The notes: generated by a model from the letters alone, not told the origin. Positions 1-6,579 are shown, counted from the stretch's first letter. The stretch: DNA of 8,279 bases from an uncultured Oscillospiraceae bacterium (GCA_900758315.1 CAAERF010000533.1:1-8279), one strand, 5' to 3'. Numbers and translations: made by a program.

Positions 1-11
1 AAGGAATGGCG

Positions 12-18
12 AAAGGGG
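12..18 (+). promoter_or_regulatory. Ribosome binding site of ylxM (decides start)
   Basis: AAAGGGG lies 8 nt before the ATG at 27. It favours that ATG over the in-frame ATG at 6, whose AAGGA has no spacer at all. Confidence 0.6.
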
Positions 19-26
19 CGCTTCCC

Positions 27-392
27 ATGGATCAGAAGGCATTTCACATGACCTTGCTCTATGACTTTTACGGCGACCTGCTCACCGACCGCCAGCGGGA
101 GTTCTACGACCTCTATCACAACGAGGACCTCTCCCTCGCTGAGATCGCCGAGAACGCCGGCATCACCCGCCAGGGTGTCCGGGACGTTCTGGTCCGGGCG
201 GAGGCCACGCTGAACGAGATCGAGGAAAAAACCGGGCTCATTCAGCGGTCCCTCAAGGTGCGGGCCGGGCTGAATCAGATTGAGGCGGCTGCGGAACGCA
301 TCGCCGACCTGAACAACGGCGTCCTCAACAGCACTGAGCTGGCCGATTTAGTGGAAACCATTCAGACGACTGTAACCATGTTAAAGGAGTAG
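27..392 (+). CDS. ylxM: YlxM-family SRP-associated HTH protein (UPF0122)
   Basis: Small helix-turn-helix protein of the YlxM/p13 family, 121 aa from the chosen start. In related Firmicutes and mycoplasmas this family is linked to the signal recognition particle and is encoded next to ffh, as here. Residues about 10-65 hold the conserved LYDFYGDLLT stretch and a sigma-region-4-like HTH (LSLAEIAENAGITRQGVRD, about 36-54). The rest is a charged, likely helical or coiled-coil tail. An in-frame ATG at position 6 is also possible, but its only purine stretch (AAGGA at 1-5) abuts the ATG directly. The ATG at 27 has AAAGGGG at 12-18 with 8 nt spacing and gives the usual family N-terminus, so I prefer it. 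Only 4 nt separate the stop from ffh, and the ffh ribosome binding site (AAAGGAG, 384-389 region) lies inside the last codons, suggesting translational coupling. Upstream sequence is outside the window, so the promoter and any ftsY neighbour cannot be seen. Confidence 0.9.
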   Translation: MDQKAFHMTLLYDFYGDLLTDRQREFYDLYHNEDLSLAEIAENAGITRQGVRDVLVRAEATLNEIEEKTGLIQRSLKVRAGLNQIEAAAERIADLNNGVLNSTELADLVETIQTTVTMLKE

Positions 393-396
393 CTCC

Positions 397-1839
397 ATGG
401 CATTTGAAGGCTTGACTGAAAAACTGACATCGGTATTCTCAAAGCTCCGGGGTAAGGGGCATCTGACCCAGTCGGACGTGAAGGAAGCGATGCGGGAAAT
501 TCGCCTGGCCCTTCTGGAAGCGGACGTCAGTTACAAGGTCGTAAAGGACTTTATCAACACAGTGACCGAACGGGCCATCGGCGAGGATGTACTGGAGTCC
601 CTGACCCCCGCCCAGATGGTCATCAAGATCGTCAACGAGGAGCTGACCGCTCTGATGGGCGGCGAGGCTGCCCGTCTGACCCTCTCTCCCAAACCACCGA
701 CCATTATTATGATGGTTGGCCTTCAGGGTGCCGGTAAAACCACCAACGCCGCCAAGCTGGCCGCTTACATCCGTGGGAAAAACGGCAGACGGCCTCTGCT
801 GGTGGCCTGCGACGTCTACCGCCCCGCTGCCATCAAGCAGTTGGAAGTGGTGGGCGCACAGCTGGAGATTCCGGTCTTCCAAAGAGGGCAGATTGACCCG
901 GTAGAGATCGCCAGGGAGGCCGTGGACCACGCGAAAAAGCACGGCAATGACGTGGTTCTGCTGGACACCGCCGGCCGGCTGCACGTGGACGAGGAGCTCA
1001 TGGACGAGCTGCGCAACATCAAGGCCGCGGTCAACCCCGACGAAATCCTGCTGGTTGTGGACGCCATGATCGGTCAGGACGCCGTCACTGCCGCCTCCGC
1101 CTTTGACGTGGCACTGGACATCACCGGCGTCATGCTGACCAAGCTGGACGGCGACGCCCGTGGCGGTGCGGCCCTCTCCATCAAAGCTACCACCGGCAAG
1201 CCCATCAAGTTCGTCGGCGTCGGTGAGAAGCTGGACGCCATCGAGGTGTTCCACCCCGAGCGGATGGCCAGCCGGATTCTGGGCATGGGCGATGTGCTCT
1301 CTCTCATCGAAAAGGCCCAGGAGACCCTGGATGAGAAGAAGGCTGCGGAGCTGGAAAAGAAAATCCGCAAAAACCGCTTTACCCTACAGGACTTTTACGA
1401 TCAGATCCAGGAGACCAAGAAGATGGGGTCCGTCGGCGACATCATCGGAAAGCTCCCCGGACTGAGCGGCAAAATTGACGAGTCCCAGCTGGACAACAGC
1501 GTATTTACCAAAACTGAGGCCATCATCCTCTCCATGACCAAGAAGGAACGGGAGGACGTCAGTCTGCTCAACGCCAGCCGCAAGCGCCGGATTGCCCAGG
1601 GCAGCGGCACCACTGTCGCAGACGTCAACACGCTGCTGAAGCAGTTCCAGATGATGCAGAGCCTCACCAAGCAGATGTCCCGGGGCAAGATGCCCAAAGG
1701 CCTGCGGGGACTGCTGGGCGGCGGTATGGCCCCCGCTCCCATGGGCGGCATGGGCATGGGTAAGGGCGGCTTCGGTATGGGCGCCCACAGCGCCGGCCGC
1801 CAGCGTAAAAATAACAAACGCAAAAAGAAAAAACGTTGA
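397..1839 (+). CDS. ffh: Signal recognition particle protein Ffh (SRP54 GTPase)
   Basis: Core protein of the bacterial signal recognition particle. It binds SRP RNA and signal sequences of nascent membrane and secreted proteins, and docks with FtsY through paired GTPase domains. The 480 aa length is slightly above the usual 440-455. The four-helix N domain covers about 1-95. In the G domain, G1 is GLQGAGKT (108-115), the DVYRPAA motif is at 139-145, G3 is DTAGR (190-194), G4 is TKLDG (248-252) and GVGEK is at 274-278. The methionine-rich M domain begins near 300 and carries the SRP-RNA-binding helix-turn-helix (SRKRRIAQGSG, about 394-404). The extra length is a Gly/Met-rich tail (about 437-463) ending in a Lys/Arg run (470-480). 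The start has an AAAGGAG site inside the ylxM end. All motifs look intact. Identity is certain from sequence; the SRP role is family knowledge. Confidence 0.98.
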   Translation: MAFEGLTEKLTSVFSKLRGKGHLTQSDVKEAMREIRLALLEADVSYKVVKDFINTVTERAIGEDVLESLTPAQMVIKIVNEELTALMGGEAARLTLSPKPPTIIMMVGLQGAGKTTNAAKLAAYIRGKNGRRPLLVACDVYRPAAIKQLEVVGAQLEIPVFQRGQIDPVEIAREAVDHAKKHGNDVVLLDTAGRLHVDEELMDELRNIKAAVNPDEILLVVDAMIGQDAVTAASAFDVALDITGVMLTKLDGDARGGAALSIKATTGKPIKFVGVGEKLDAIEVFHPERMASRILGMGDVLSLIEKAQETLDEKKAAELEKKIRKNRFTLQDFYDQIQETKKMGSVGDIIGKLPGLSGKIDESQLDNSVFTKTEAIILSMTKKEREDVSLLNASRKRRIAQGSGTTVADVNTLLKQFQMMQSLTKQMSRGKMPKGLRGLLGGGMAPAPMGGMGMGKGGFGMGAHSAGRQRKNNKRKKKKR

Positions 1840-1895
1840 TTCGCGCAGATTGCGCTGGTCATAGATTGTTGAATATCTTGTTGGAGGTGACATAA

Positions 1896-2135
1896 ATGGT
1901 TAAAATCAGACTGCGTCGTATGGGTGCTAAAAAGTCCCCCTTCTATCGTATCGTCGTGGCAGATTCCCGCTATCCCCGTGATGGCCGTTTCATCGAACAG
2001 CTGGGCACTTACAATCCCCTGGCAGAGCCGGCTGAGGTGAAGGTGGACGCGGAACGCGCTCAGGCTTGGATCAAGACCGGTGCTCAGCCTACTGATACCG
2101 TCAAGCGTCTGCTGAAGCAGGCTGGTATCCTGTAA
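1896..2135 (+). CDS. rpsP: 30S ribosomal protein S16
   Basis: Small-subunit ribosomal protein S16, which binds 16S rRNA and helps assemble the 5' and body domains of the 30S subunit. The protein is 79 aa, normal for the family. It starts with the hallmark [25 protein letters not shown] and contains the [13 protein letters not shown] stretch (about 29-41). The start is supported by one of the best ribosome binding sites in the window, GGAGGTGA at 1883-1890, 5 nt before ATG, as expected for a highly expressed ribosomal protein. The gap to ffh is 56 nt and I see no convincing promoter or terminator in it, so rpsP probably shares the ylxM-ffh transcript. khpA follows after 22 nt. Nothing is missing or unusual in the protein. 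Confidence 0.98.
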   Translation: MVKIRLRRMGAKKSPFYRIVVADSRYPRDGRFIEQLGTYNPLAEPAEVKVDAERAQAWIKTGAQPTDTVKRLLKQAGIL

Positions 2136-2157
2136 TCCCTGGGAGGAGAACGCACGC

Positions 2158-2388
2158 ATGAAAGAGCTGTTGACCTACATCGCAAGAAATCTGGTGGAAA
2201 AACCGGATCAGGTTTCGGTAAACGAAATTGACTGCGATGGCGAAATCGTTCTGGAACTCCGGGTCGCCCCGGAAGACATGGGCAAGGTCATTGGCCGTCA
2301 GGGCAGGATTGCGAAAGAAATCCGTACTGTGGTTCGTTCCCTGGCCCAGCGGAAGAACACCAGAGTTTCCGTGGAGATTCTGGATTAA
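2158..2388 (+). CDS. khpA: KH-domain RNA-binding protein KhpA (YlqC)
   Basis: Short single-KH-domain protein (76 aa, the usual size). It is known in Firmicutes as KhpA/YlqC, which pairs with KhpB/Jag to bind many RNAs and influences cell division and envelope genes in species studied. The KH signature GKVIGRQG lies at residues 42-49, with the GRQG loop at 46-49 followed by the helix IAKEIRTVVRSL. Almost the entire protein is this one domain. The start ATG has GGGAGGAG at 2141-2148, about 9 nt upstream. Its place between rpsP and rimM is the conserved Firmicutes order. The ylqD gene, which separates khpA and rimM in Bacillus, is absent. The gap after the stop instead contains a long hairpin (2391-2438), so expression of khpA and the genes below it may differ. 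Confidence 0.95.
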   Translation: MKELLTYIARNLVEKPDQVSVNEIDCDGEIVLELRVAPEDMGKVIGRQGRIAKEIRTVVRSLAQRKNTRVSVEILD

Positions 2389-2390
2389 AA

Positions 2391-2443
2391 GACTGCCGTA
2401 TCAGGAAATTCGGGTGACCGGATTCTTGTACGGCAGTTCTTTT
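2391..2443 (+). terminator. Long terminator-like intercistronic hairpin between khpA and rimM
   Basis: Starting 3 nt after the khpA stop, 2391-2413 folds back on 2418-2438 around a GTGA tetraloop (2414-2417, GNRA type). I count 21 pairs including three G-U, interrupted only by single-base bulges at T2401 and A2406. The outer arm (ACTGCCGTA, 2392-2400, with TACGGCAGT, 2429-2437) is perfect. The hairpin is followed by C and TTTT (2440-2443), a weak U-tract, and 7 nt later begins the rimM ribosome binding region. The structure is seen directly. Acting as a leaky terminator, an RNase processing site or an mRNA-stabilising element is inference. Confidence 0.55.
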
Positions 2444-2464
2444 GCAGGTAGGAGAAGTGATACG

Positions 2465-2959
2465 ATGCAAGCGAATTATTTGGAAGTAGGAAAAATTCTC
2501 AATACCCACGGCGTCCGCGGCGAGCTGAAGGTCCAGCCCTGGCTGGATTCCCCCCTTCTGTTTCAGCAGCTTCCCGCACTCTCCGTGAACGGTCAGACCT
2601 ATACGATCCGTTCCGTCCGCTCTCAGGGTCCCAACGTCCTAGTCATGCTGGAGGGAATTGACTCCATCGACGACGCCCTGCCACTCAAGGGAAAGATCGC
2701 CTCCGCCAGACGGGAGGACATTCCGCTGGAGGAGGGCCGGCACTTTGTGGCCGATCTCATTGGTCTCAAGGCCAAAAACGCCGATACCGGCGCCTTTTTC
2801 GGAACGGTCACCGAGATCTCCGAGTATCCTGCCCACGACGTCTATGTGGTTCAGGGTGAGAAAACCTACCTCATCCCCGACGTCCCCGCCTTTGTCCGCG
2901 AAATCAACGTGGAGGAAGGATTTATCGCTTTCACCATTCTGGAGGGCATGGAGCAGTGA
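2465..2959 (+). CDS. rimM: 16S rRNA processing protein RimM
   Basis: 30S maturation factor that binds ribosomal protein S19 and assists assembly of the 30S head (family knowledge). The protein is 164 aa, typical. The N-terminal RimM barrel starts with the diagnostic [19 protein letters not shown] (about 5-23). The C-terminal PRC-barrel covers about 94-162, with the conserved HDVYVV and [10 protein letters not shown] stretches (124-129 and 135-144). The reading frame is open far upstream, to an ATG at 2228 inside khpA. I chose ATG 2465 because the family N-terminus begins exactly there and GGAG (2451-2454) precedes it by 10 nt. The stop overlaps the trmD start by 4 nt (GTGA), the usual rimM-trmD coupling. 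The first gene after the 2391-2438 hairpin. Confidence 0.96.
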   Translation: MQANYLEVGKILNTHGVRGELKVQPWLDSPLLFQQLPALSVNGQTYTIRSVRSQGPNVLVMLEGIDSIDDALPLKGKIASARREDIPLEEGRHFVADLIGLKAKNADTGAFFGTVTEISEYPAHDVYVVQGEKTYLIPDVPAFVREINVEEGFIAFTILEGMEQ

Positions 2960-3699
2960 GAATCGACATTATGACCCTGTTCCCGGAGACGGTGGGCGAT
3001 ATGATGAACGAGTCCATTCTGGGCCGGGCGCAGGAGCGGGACCTGATCAAAATCGAATGCCACCAGATTCGGGACTACACCACCAATAAGCAGAATCAGG
3101 TGGACGACTATCCCTATGGCGGTGGGCACGGCGCCGTATTGCAGGCGGATCCCCTCTTCCGCTGCTGGGAACACATCTGCAAGGAGGTGGGCCACCGGGT
3201 CCACACCATCTACATGTCCCCCTGCGGCACCACCTTCTGCCAGGCTGAGGCCAAACGGCTCTCCCGGGACTTTGACAACCTGATCCTGGTCTGCGGCCAC
3301 TACGAGGGAATTGACGAACGCTTTATCGAGGAGTGCGTGGACGAGGAGATGAGCCTGGGAGATTTCGTGCTCACCGGCGGTGAGTACGCCGCCATGGCCA
3401 TCGCCGACGCAGTCTGCCGGCTCTGTCCCGGCGTGCTGTCCGATCCGGAGTGCTACGAGAACGAGAGCCACTGGGACGGCCTGCTGGAATATCCCCAGTA
3501 CTCCCGTCCTGACGTCTGGCACGGCCGCAAAGTCCCGGATATTCTGCTGTCCGGCCACCACGCGAACATCGCCAAGTGGCGGCGAAAAATGTCCCTTCTC
3601 CGCACACGGGAGCGGCGGCCTGATCTGTATGAAAAGCTGGATTTGAGCTCCAAAGCGGATCAGAAGCTGCTGGCGGAACTGGAACAGGAATCCTTATAA
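2956..3699 (+). CDS. trmD: tRNA (guanine-N1-)-methyltransferase TrmD
   Basis: SPOUT-class enzyme that uses S-adenosylmethionine to methylate G37 (m1G37) next to the anticodon and so prevents +1 frameshifting. It works as a dimer with a trefoil knot. 247 aa, normal length. It starts at GTG 2956, overlapping the rimM stop; GGAGGG at 2941-2946 gives 9 nt spacing and [11 protein letters not shown] is the standard N-terminus. Visible motifs are [10 protein letters not shown] (50-59), YMSP (86-89, AdoMet pocket), [11 protein letters not shown] (113-123), [11 protein letters not shown] (133-143), R155 in the [10 protein letters not shown] helix, and [10 protein letters not shown] (176-185). By my alignment from memory to the E. 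coli protein, the catalytic Asp169 position is Glu170 here (in ENESHWDG). A strong terminator follows directly and no rplS gene is present downstream. Confidence 0.98.
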   Translation: MRIDIMTLFPETVGDMMNESILGRAQERDLIKIECHQIRDYTTNKQNQVDDYPYGGGHGAVLQADPLFRCWEHICKEVGHRVHTIYMSPCGTTFCQAEAKRLSRDFDNLILVCGHYEGIDERFIEECVDEEMSLGDFVLTGGEYAAMAIADAVCRLCPGVLSDPECYENESHWDGLLEYPQYSRPDVWHGRKVPDILLSGHHANIAKWRRKMSLLRTRERRPDLYEKLDLSSKADQKLLAELEQESL

Positions 3700-3701
3700 A
3701 T

Positions 3702-3741
3702 AAAAATGTCTGCACAGCCAAAAACTGTGCAGACGTTTTTT
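3702..3741. terminator. Bidirectional intrinsic terminator between trmD and the EamA gene
   Basis: A perfect 10-bp stem (GTCTGCACAG 3708-3717 with CTGTGCAGAC 3725-3734) has a 7-nt loop. It is extended by a T-G pair and five A-T pairs. On the plus strand it is followed by T6 (3736-3741), ending the trmD operon 3 nt after the stop. On the minus strand the A-run 3702-3706 reads as T5, so it can also end the converging EamA transcript, whose stop is only 17 nt away. Confidence 0.92.
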
Positions 3742-3757
3742 CGTTTTATGGAGAACA

Positions 3758-4678
3758 TCAGCCCTCTTCCGAAGCAGCCACTTTGCGCTTTCCCTCCAAA
3801 ACCGGAATCTGCGCAAAGATCACCGCGATGAAAATCAGCGCACACCCGAAGAACTCCCGCATTGTGGGCACCTGGGAGAGAAGCAGGACGCCTCCGACTA
3901 CGGAGAACACCGACTCCAGACTCATCAGCAGCGTGGCCGCAGTGGGACTGATGTGCTTCTGTCCCACCACCTGAAGGGTGTAGCCCACGCCGGAGGAGAG
4001 GATACCGGCGTACAGAATGGGCAGGGCCGCCGCGCCGATGGAGGCAAGGGTGGGATGGTCAAAGATCATCATCAGCACGCCGGAGATCACGCCGGAGGTA
4101 AACAGCTGAATAAAGGAGAGCTTCACCCCATCTGCCATGGTCACGAAGTGATCGACGCAGAGGATATGCAGGGCAAAGCAGACGGCGCAGATAATGGTCA
4201 GCGTGTCCCCTTTGGACAGGGAAAAGCTGCCGTTGATGCTCAGGAAGTAAAGTCCCACTGCGGCCACCAGAACGCAGGCCCAGATTTTCAGGGGCACCCG
4301 CTTGTGGAAAAAGATCCCCAGGATGGGCACCAGAATCAGGTACATAGAGGTAATAAACCCGGCCTTGCCCACCGTAGTATAGGCGATGCCAAACTGCTGA
4401 AAGAGGGAGGCTATCGTCAGCATGACGCCGCAGGCAATTCCGCCTTTGACCAGCTGCTTTTTTCCGGTGGCAGTCAGTGGTACAAAGGACCCTTCCCGCT
4501 TCTTTTTGCGGTCCGAGAGCAGGATGAAGGGCACCAGAGTAGCCGCCCCCAAAAAGCTCCGGGTGGACTGAAAGGTAAAGGCCCCCACGTAATCCATGCC
4601 GACGCTTTGCGCGACAAAGGCAAAGCCCCAGATAATCGCCGTCAGCAGCAGGGCCGCACTGGAGTAAACTTTCTTCAT
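3758..4678 (-). CDS. EamA/DMT-family membrane transporter (RhaT/RarD-like)
   Basis: Predicted inner-membrane transporter of the drug/metabolite superfamily, 306 aa, with two EamA repeats of five helices. Hydrophobic segments lie near residues 5-24, 33-54, 77-95, 105-123, 130-147, 157-176, 186-206, 216-236, 245-268 and 275-292. Family hallmarks are the N-terminal IIWGFAFVAQ, the first-repeat TTVGKAGFITSMYLILVPILG and the second-repeat HISPTAATLLMSLESVFSVVGG. A basic loop (KKKR, 58-61) and a charged tail likely face the cytoplasm. The substrate cannot be told from sequence; relatives export or import amino acids, nucleosides and other small metabolites. It lies 34 nt after the MscS-like gene on the same strand and probably shares its promoter. 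The ribosome binding site is weak (GGTG about 5 nt before ATG, within a GA-rich leader), which may mean low or coupled translation. Confidence 0.9.
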   Translation of the reverse strand: MKKVYSSAALLLTAIIWGFAFVAQSVGMDYVGAFTFQSTRSFLGAATLVPFILLSDRKKKREGSFVPLTATGKKQLVKGGIACGVMLTIASLFQQFGIAYTTVGKAGFITSMYLILVPILGIFFHKRVPLKIWACVLVAAVGLYFLSINGSFSLSKGDTLTIICAVCFALHILCVDHFVTMADGVKLSFIQLFTSGVISGVLMMIFDHPTLASIGAAALPILYAGILSSGVGYTLQVVGQKHISPTAATLLMSLESVFSVVGGVLLLSQVPTMREFFGCALIFIAVIFAQIPVLEGKRKVAASEEG

Positions 4679-4712
4679 AGCAACACCGTTCTCTCTCGTT
4701 TTCTCTCTTTTC

Positions 4713-5498
4713 TCACTCCATGTGGAGAATCATATGGTTATAGGACATCTCCACACCGTTGCGGTCAAAGGACTCCTTGACCTTTTCCAGCAGGTCAAAG
4801 TGGACATCCCAGTAATCCGCCGTCAGGCACCAGACCCGGACCGCATAGACAATACTGCTGTCCCGGTACTCCGAAATGCGCACAAAGGGAGGAGTCGGCT
4901 CATTGAGCACCTTATCCAGCTCAGACACAGCCTCCATAACCGCCCGCTTTACCAGGTCCACCGGCGCATCATAGGAGGCCGAAAACTCCAGATCCACCCG
5001 CCGTTTGCCCTCTGTGGAGCAGTTGGTGATGGTGGCGCCGGAGATGGTGCTGTTGGGCACACTGACACGCTTGTTATCCGCGGTATTGATCTGGGTGTTC
5101 AGCAGTCCGATCTCCAGCACAGTGCCCTCTATCCCGCCGGCAATGACGTAGTCACCCACCAGGAAGGGCTTGGACATCAGCAGCAGGATACCGCCAAACA
5201 GGTTGGACAGAGAGCCCTGGGCAGCCAGTGCGAAGGCGGCACTGAGCACCGATGCCAGCGCCACAATGTACTTGGCGTCAAAGTTTGCCTCCTGCGCCAC
5301 CACCAGAATCCAGATAAAGTAGACGATCACCCGGATCACTGACCGGAAAAAGCGGAGCAATGTTTTCTCAATGCGCAGCTTGGCAATCGCTTTGTCGGCA
5401 ATGGCGATAATCAGCTTGGCGATGATAAAGCCGAGGATAATCGTCAGAACAATGACAAACGCATTGACCTTCAGCGCATTCAAAATGGTATCTAACAT
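4713..5498 (-). CDS. Small-conductance mechanosensitive ion channel, MscS family
   Basis: Predicted MscS-type channel that opens under membrane tension and releases solutes on osmotic down-shock. 261 aa, close to the minimal three-helix form. TM1 is about 13-33, TM2 about 51-70 and pore-lining TM3 about 76-108, rich in Ala and Gly (SAAFALAAQGSLSNLFGG). The beta domain follows, with the family signatures VGDYVIAGGIEGTVLEIGLLNTQI (about 114-137) and VSVPNSTISG (145-154), then the alpha/beta C-terminal domain. An ATG at 5522 would add 8 residues but has no ribosome binding site. ATG 5498 has AAGGAAGG at 5507-5514 with 8 nt spacing, so I prefer it. The C-terminal end reads GVEMSYNHM, where family members usually show a Pro-rich form such as IPFPQ. 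First gene of a two-gene unit with the EamA transporter. Confidence 0.93.
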   Translation of the reverse strand: MLDTILNALKVNAFVIVLTIILGFIIAKLIIAIADKAIAKLRIEKTLLRFFRSVIRVIVYFIWILVVAQEANFDAKYIVALASVLSAAFALAAQGSLSNLFGGILLLMSKPFLVGDYVIAGGIEGTVLEIGLLNTQINTADNKRVSVPNSTISGATITNCSTEGKRRVDLEFSASYDAPVDLVKRAVMEAVSELDKVLNEPTPPFVRISEYRDSSIVYAVRVWCLTADYWDVHFDLLEKVKESFDRNGVEMSYNHMILHME

Positions 5499-5506
5499 GG
5501 GTTCAG

Positions 5507-5514
5507 CCTTCCTT
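5507..5514 (-). promoter_or_regulatory. Ribosome binding site of the MscS gene (decides start)
   Basis: On the minus strand AAGGAAGG lies 8 nt before the ATG at 5498. The alternative ATG at 5522 has only a C/A-rich, non-matching leader, so this site picks the shorter protein. Confidence 0.7.
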
Positions 5515-5561
5515 TCCATCATGATAACGTGCTGTGGTGAAACGACAGAATATGCCTGTTT

Positions 5562-5589
5562 ATTATAACATTTGGCCCGAGAAATACAA
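5562..5589 (-). promoter_or_regulatory. Extended -10 sigma-A promoter for the MscS-EamA unit
   Basis: On the minus strand TGTTATAAT (5570-5562) is a perfect -10 with the TGN extension. A weak -35 (TTGTAT, 5589-5584) stands 16 nt upstream. An extended -10 often compensates for a poor -35. The predicted transcript would start near 5555, giving a leader of roughly 57 nt before ATG 5498. Confidence 0.75.
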
Positions 5590-5645
5590 TATGGTTTTTC
5601 TCAAAGGTTTGCCGCCTTTCTCCCGCCATTCCCGGTAAAACCATC

Positions 5646-5688
5646 AAAAAATACAGCACCGGATCCCACAGACGGATCCAGTGCTGTA
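5646..5688 (-). terminator. Intrinsic terminator of rfbA
   Basis: On the minus strand, 12 nt after the rfbA stop, a 15-bp stem (5688-5674 with 5666-5652, one T-G wobble) has a 7-nt loop and is followed by T6 (5651-5646). The stem arms include GGATCC. It separates rfbA from the MscS promoter less than 60 nt further on. TTTT on the plus-strand side also gives weak potential in the other direction. Confidence 0.93.
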
Positions 5689-5700
5689 CGTTTTATCACT

Positions 5701-6564
5701 TTATTCGGACAGACTCAGCAGATATTGTCCATACCGGGTCTTTGCGAGGGCTTCGCCCAGGGTGTGGACCTGCTCCAGCGTAATCCAGCCCTCTTTCCAG
5801 GCCAGCTCCTCGATGCAGCCCACATAGCGCCCGGTCTCCTTCTGGATGTCCCGCACGGTCTCTGACGCCTCCAATACGCTGTCCGCAGTTCCGGCATCCA
5901 GCCACACGAAATCCTGCTCCAGCGTCACCACTCTCAGCTGTCCCCGGTTGAGATAGGCCAGGTTTACGTCCGTGATCTCCAACTCACCCCGGGCCGAGGG
6001 CTTCAGGCCCCGTGCGATCTCAATGACCTGGTTGTCATAGAAGTACAGGCCGGGAATAATGTAGTTGCTTTTCGGATGTTCCGGTTTTTCCTCAATGGAG
6101 ATGGCCATCCCATCCGGCCCGAACTCCACCACCCCAAAGGGACGCGGGTCCTCCACATAGTATCCAAACACCGTGGCACCTGTCTGGGGCTCCGCGGCAC
6201 GCTTCAAAATGGCGGGCAGCTGGTTCTGGTGGAAGATGTTATCTCCCAGTACCAGGCAGACGCTGTCCGTTCCAATGAAATCAGCGCCCACCAGCATGGC
6301 GTCCGCAATCCCCCGCGGGACCTGCTGCACCGCATAGGAGATTGACAATCCCCACTGACTGCCGTCCCCCATCAGCGCCCGGAACACCGCCTCCTCTCCC
6401 GGCGGAACGATCACCAAAATCTCCCGGATTCCCGCCTGCATCAGAACAGACACCGGGTAATAGATCAGCGGTTTATCGTAGACCGGAAGCAGTGGCTTGC
6501 ACACCGGCAGTGTCATCGGATAGAGACGGGTCCCCTTTCCTGCGGCCAAAACAATCCCTTTCAT
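5701..6564 (-). CDS. rfbA: Glucose-1-phosphate thymidylyltransferase (RmlA/RfbA)
   Basis: Makes dTDP-glucose and pyrophosphate from dTTP and glucose-1-phosphate, the first step towards dTDP-rhamnose and related sugars for cell-surface glycans; cytoplasmic. 287 aa, the usual 285-295. The nucleotidyltransferase signature is AAGKGTRLYPMT (7-18), followed by KPLLPVYDKPLIYYP (23-37), GDGSQWGLSISYAVQ (66-80), the metal-binding VLGDN (105-109), EEKP (158-161), GELEITDVN (193-201) and WLDAGT (221-226). This matches RmlA rather than the GlmU or UDP-glucose (GalU) types. The start has AAAGGAGG (6572-6579) at 7 nt spacing. It stands alone, with its own sigma-A promoter and terminator and no rfbB, rfbC or rfbD next to it, so the other pathway genes must lie elsewhere. 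Whether the product feeds rhamnose or another dTDP-sugar cannot be told here. Confidence 0.95.
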   Translation of the reverse strand: MKGIVLAAGKGTRLYPMTLPVCKPLLPVYDKPLIYYPVSVLMQAGIREILVIVPPGEEAVFRALMGDGSQWGLSISYAVQQVPRGIADAMLVGADFIGTDSVCLVLGDNIFHQNQLPAILKRAAEPQTGATVFGYYVEDPRPFGVVEFGPDGMAISIEEKPEHPKSNYIIPGLYFYDNQVIEIARGLKPSARGELEITDVNLAYLNRGQLRVVTLEQDFVWLDAGTADSVLEASETVRDIQKETGRYVGCIEELAWKEGWITLEQVHTLGEALAKTRYGQYLLSLSE

Positions 6565-6579
6565 GGAGGATCCTCCTTT
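6565..6579 (-). promoter_or_regulatory. Palindromic ribosome binding site of rfbA
   Basis: On the minus strand the strong AAAGGAGG site (6579-6572) runs into a perfect 12-bp palindrome, GGAGGATCCTCC (6576-6565), that ends at the ATG. The mRNA could pair GGAG with CTCC across a GATC loop and hide the site, or pair between two molecules. The sequence is plain; any regulatory role is inference. Confidence 0.6.

Noticed and set aside
439..1254. Long open frame on the minus strand antisense to ffh (271 codons), and similar ones at 1401-2159 and 2866-3561
   Set aside because: They lie fully opposite genes with clear motifs, match no family I recognise, and are explained by the GC-rich codon pattern of the real genes.
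1850..1876. Possible promoter before rpsP (TTGCGC with GAATAT)
   Set aside because: Both boxes match poorly, and the 56-nt gap fits a continuous transcript from ffh.
2228..2464. Extended N-terminus for RimM starting inside khpA
   Set aside because: The extra 79 residues overlap khpA and the hairpin out of frame and do not resemble RimM. The family N-terminus begins at 2465 with a suitable ribosome binding site.
3953..4780. Long plus-strand open frame opposite the EamA and MscS genes (275 codons)
   Set aside because: The minus-strand proteins have clear transmembrane and family motifs. The plus-strand product is His/Gly/Gln-rich and looks like a reverse-complement shadow.
5603..5619. AAAGG...CCTTT inverted repeat upstream of the MscS promoter, as an operator
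   Set aside because: The arms are only 5 bp with no known regulator match. Chance is a sufficient explanation.
5661..6576. GGATCC occurring in both the rfbA terminator arms and the rfbA leader
   Set aside because: One hairpin stem supplies two copies and the leader palindrome the third. No wider shared sequence suggests a common element.
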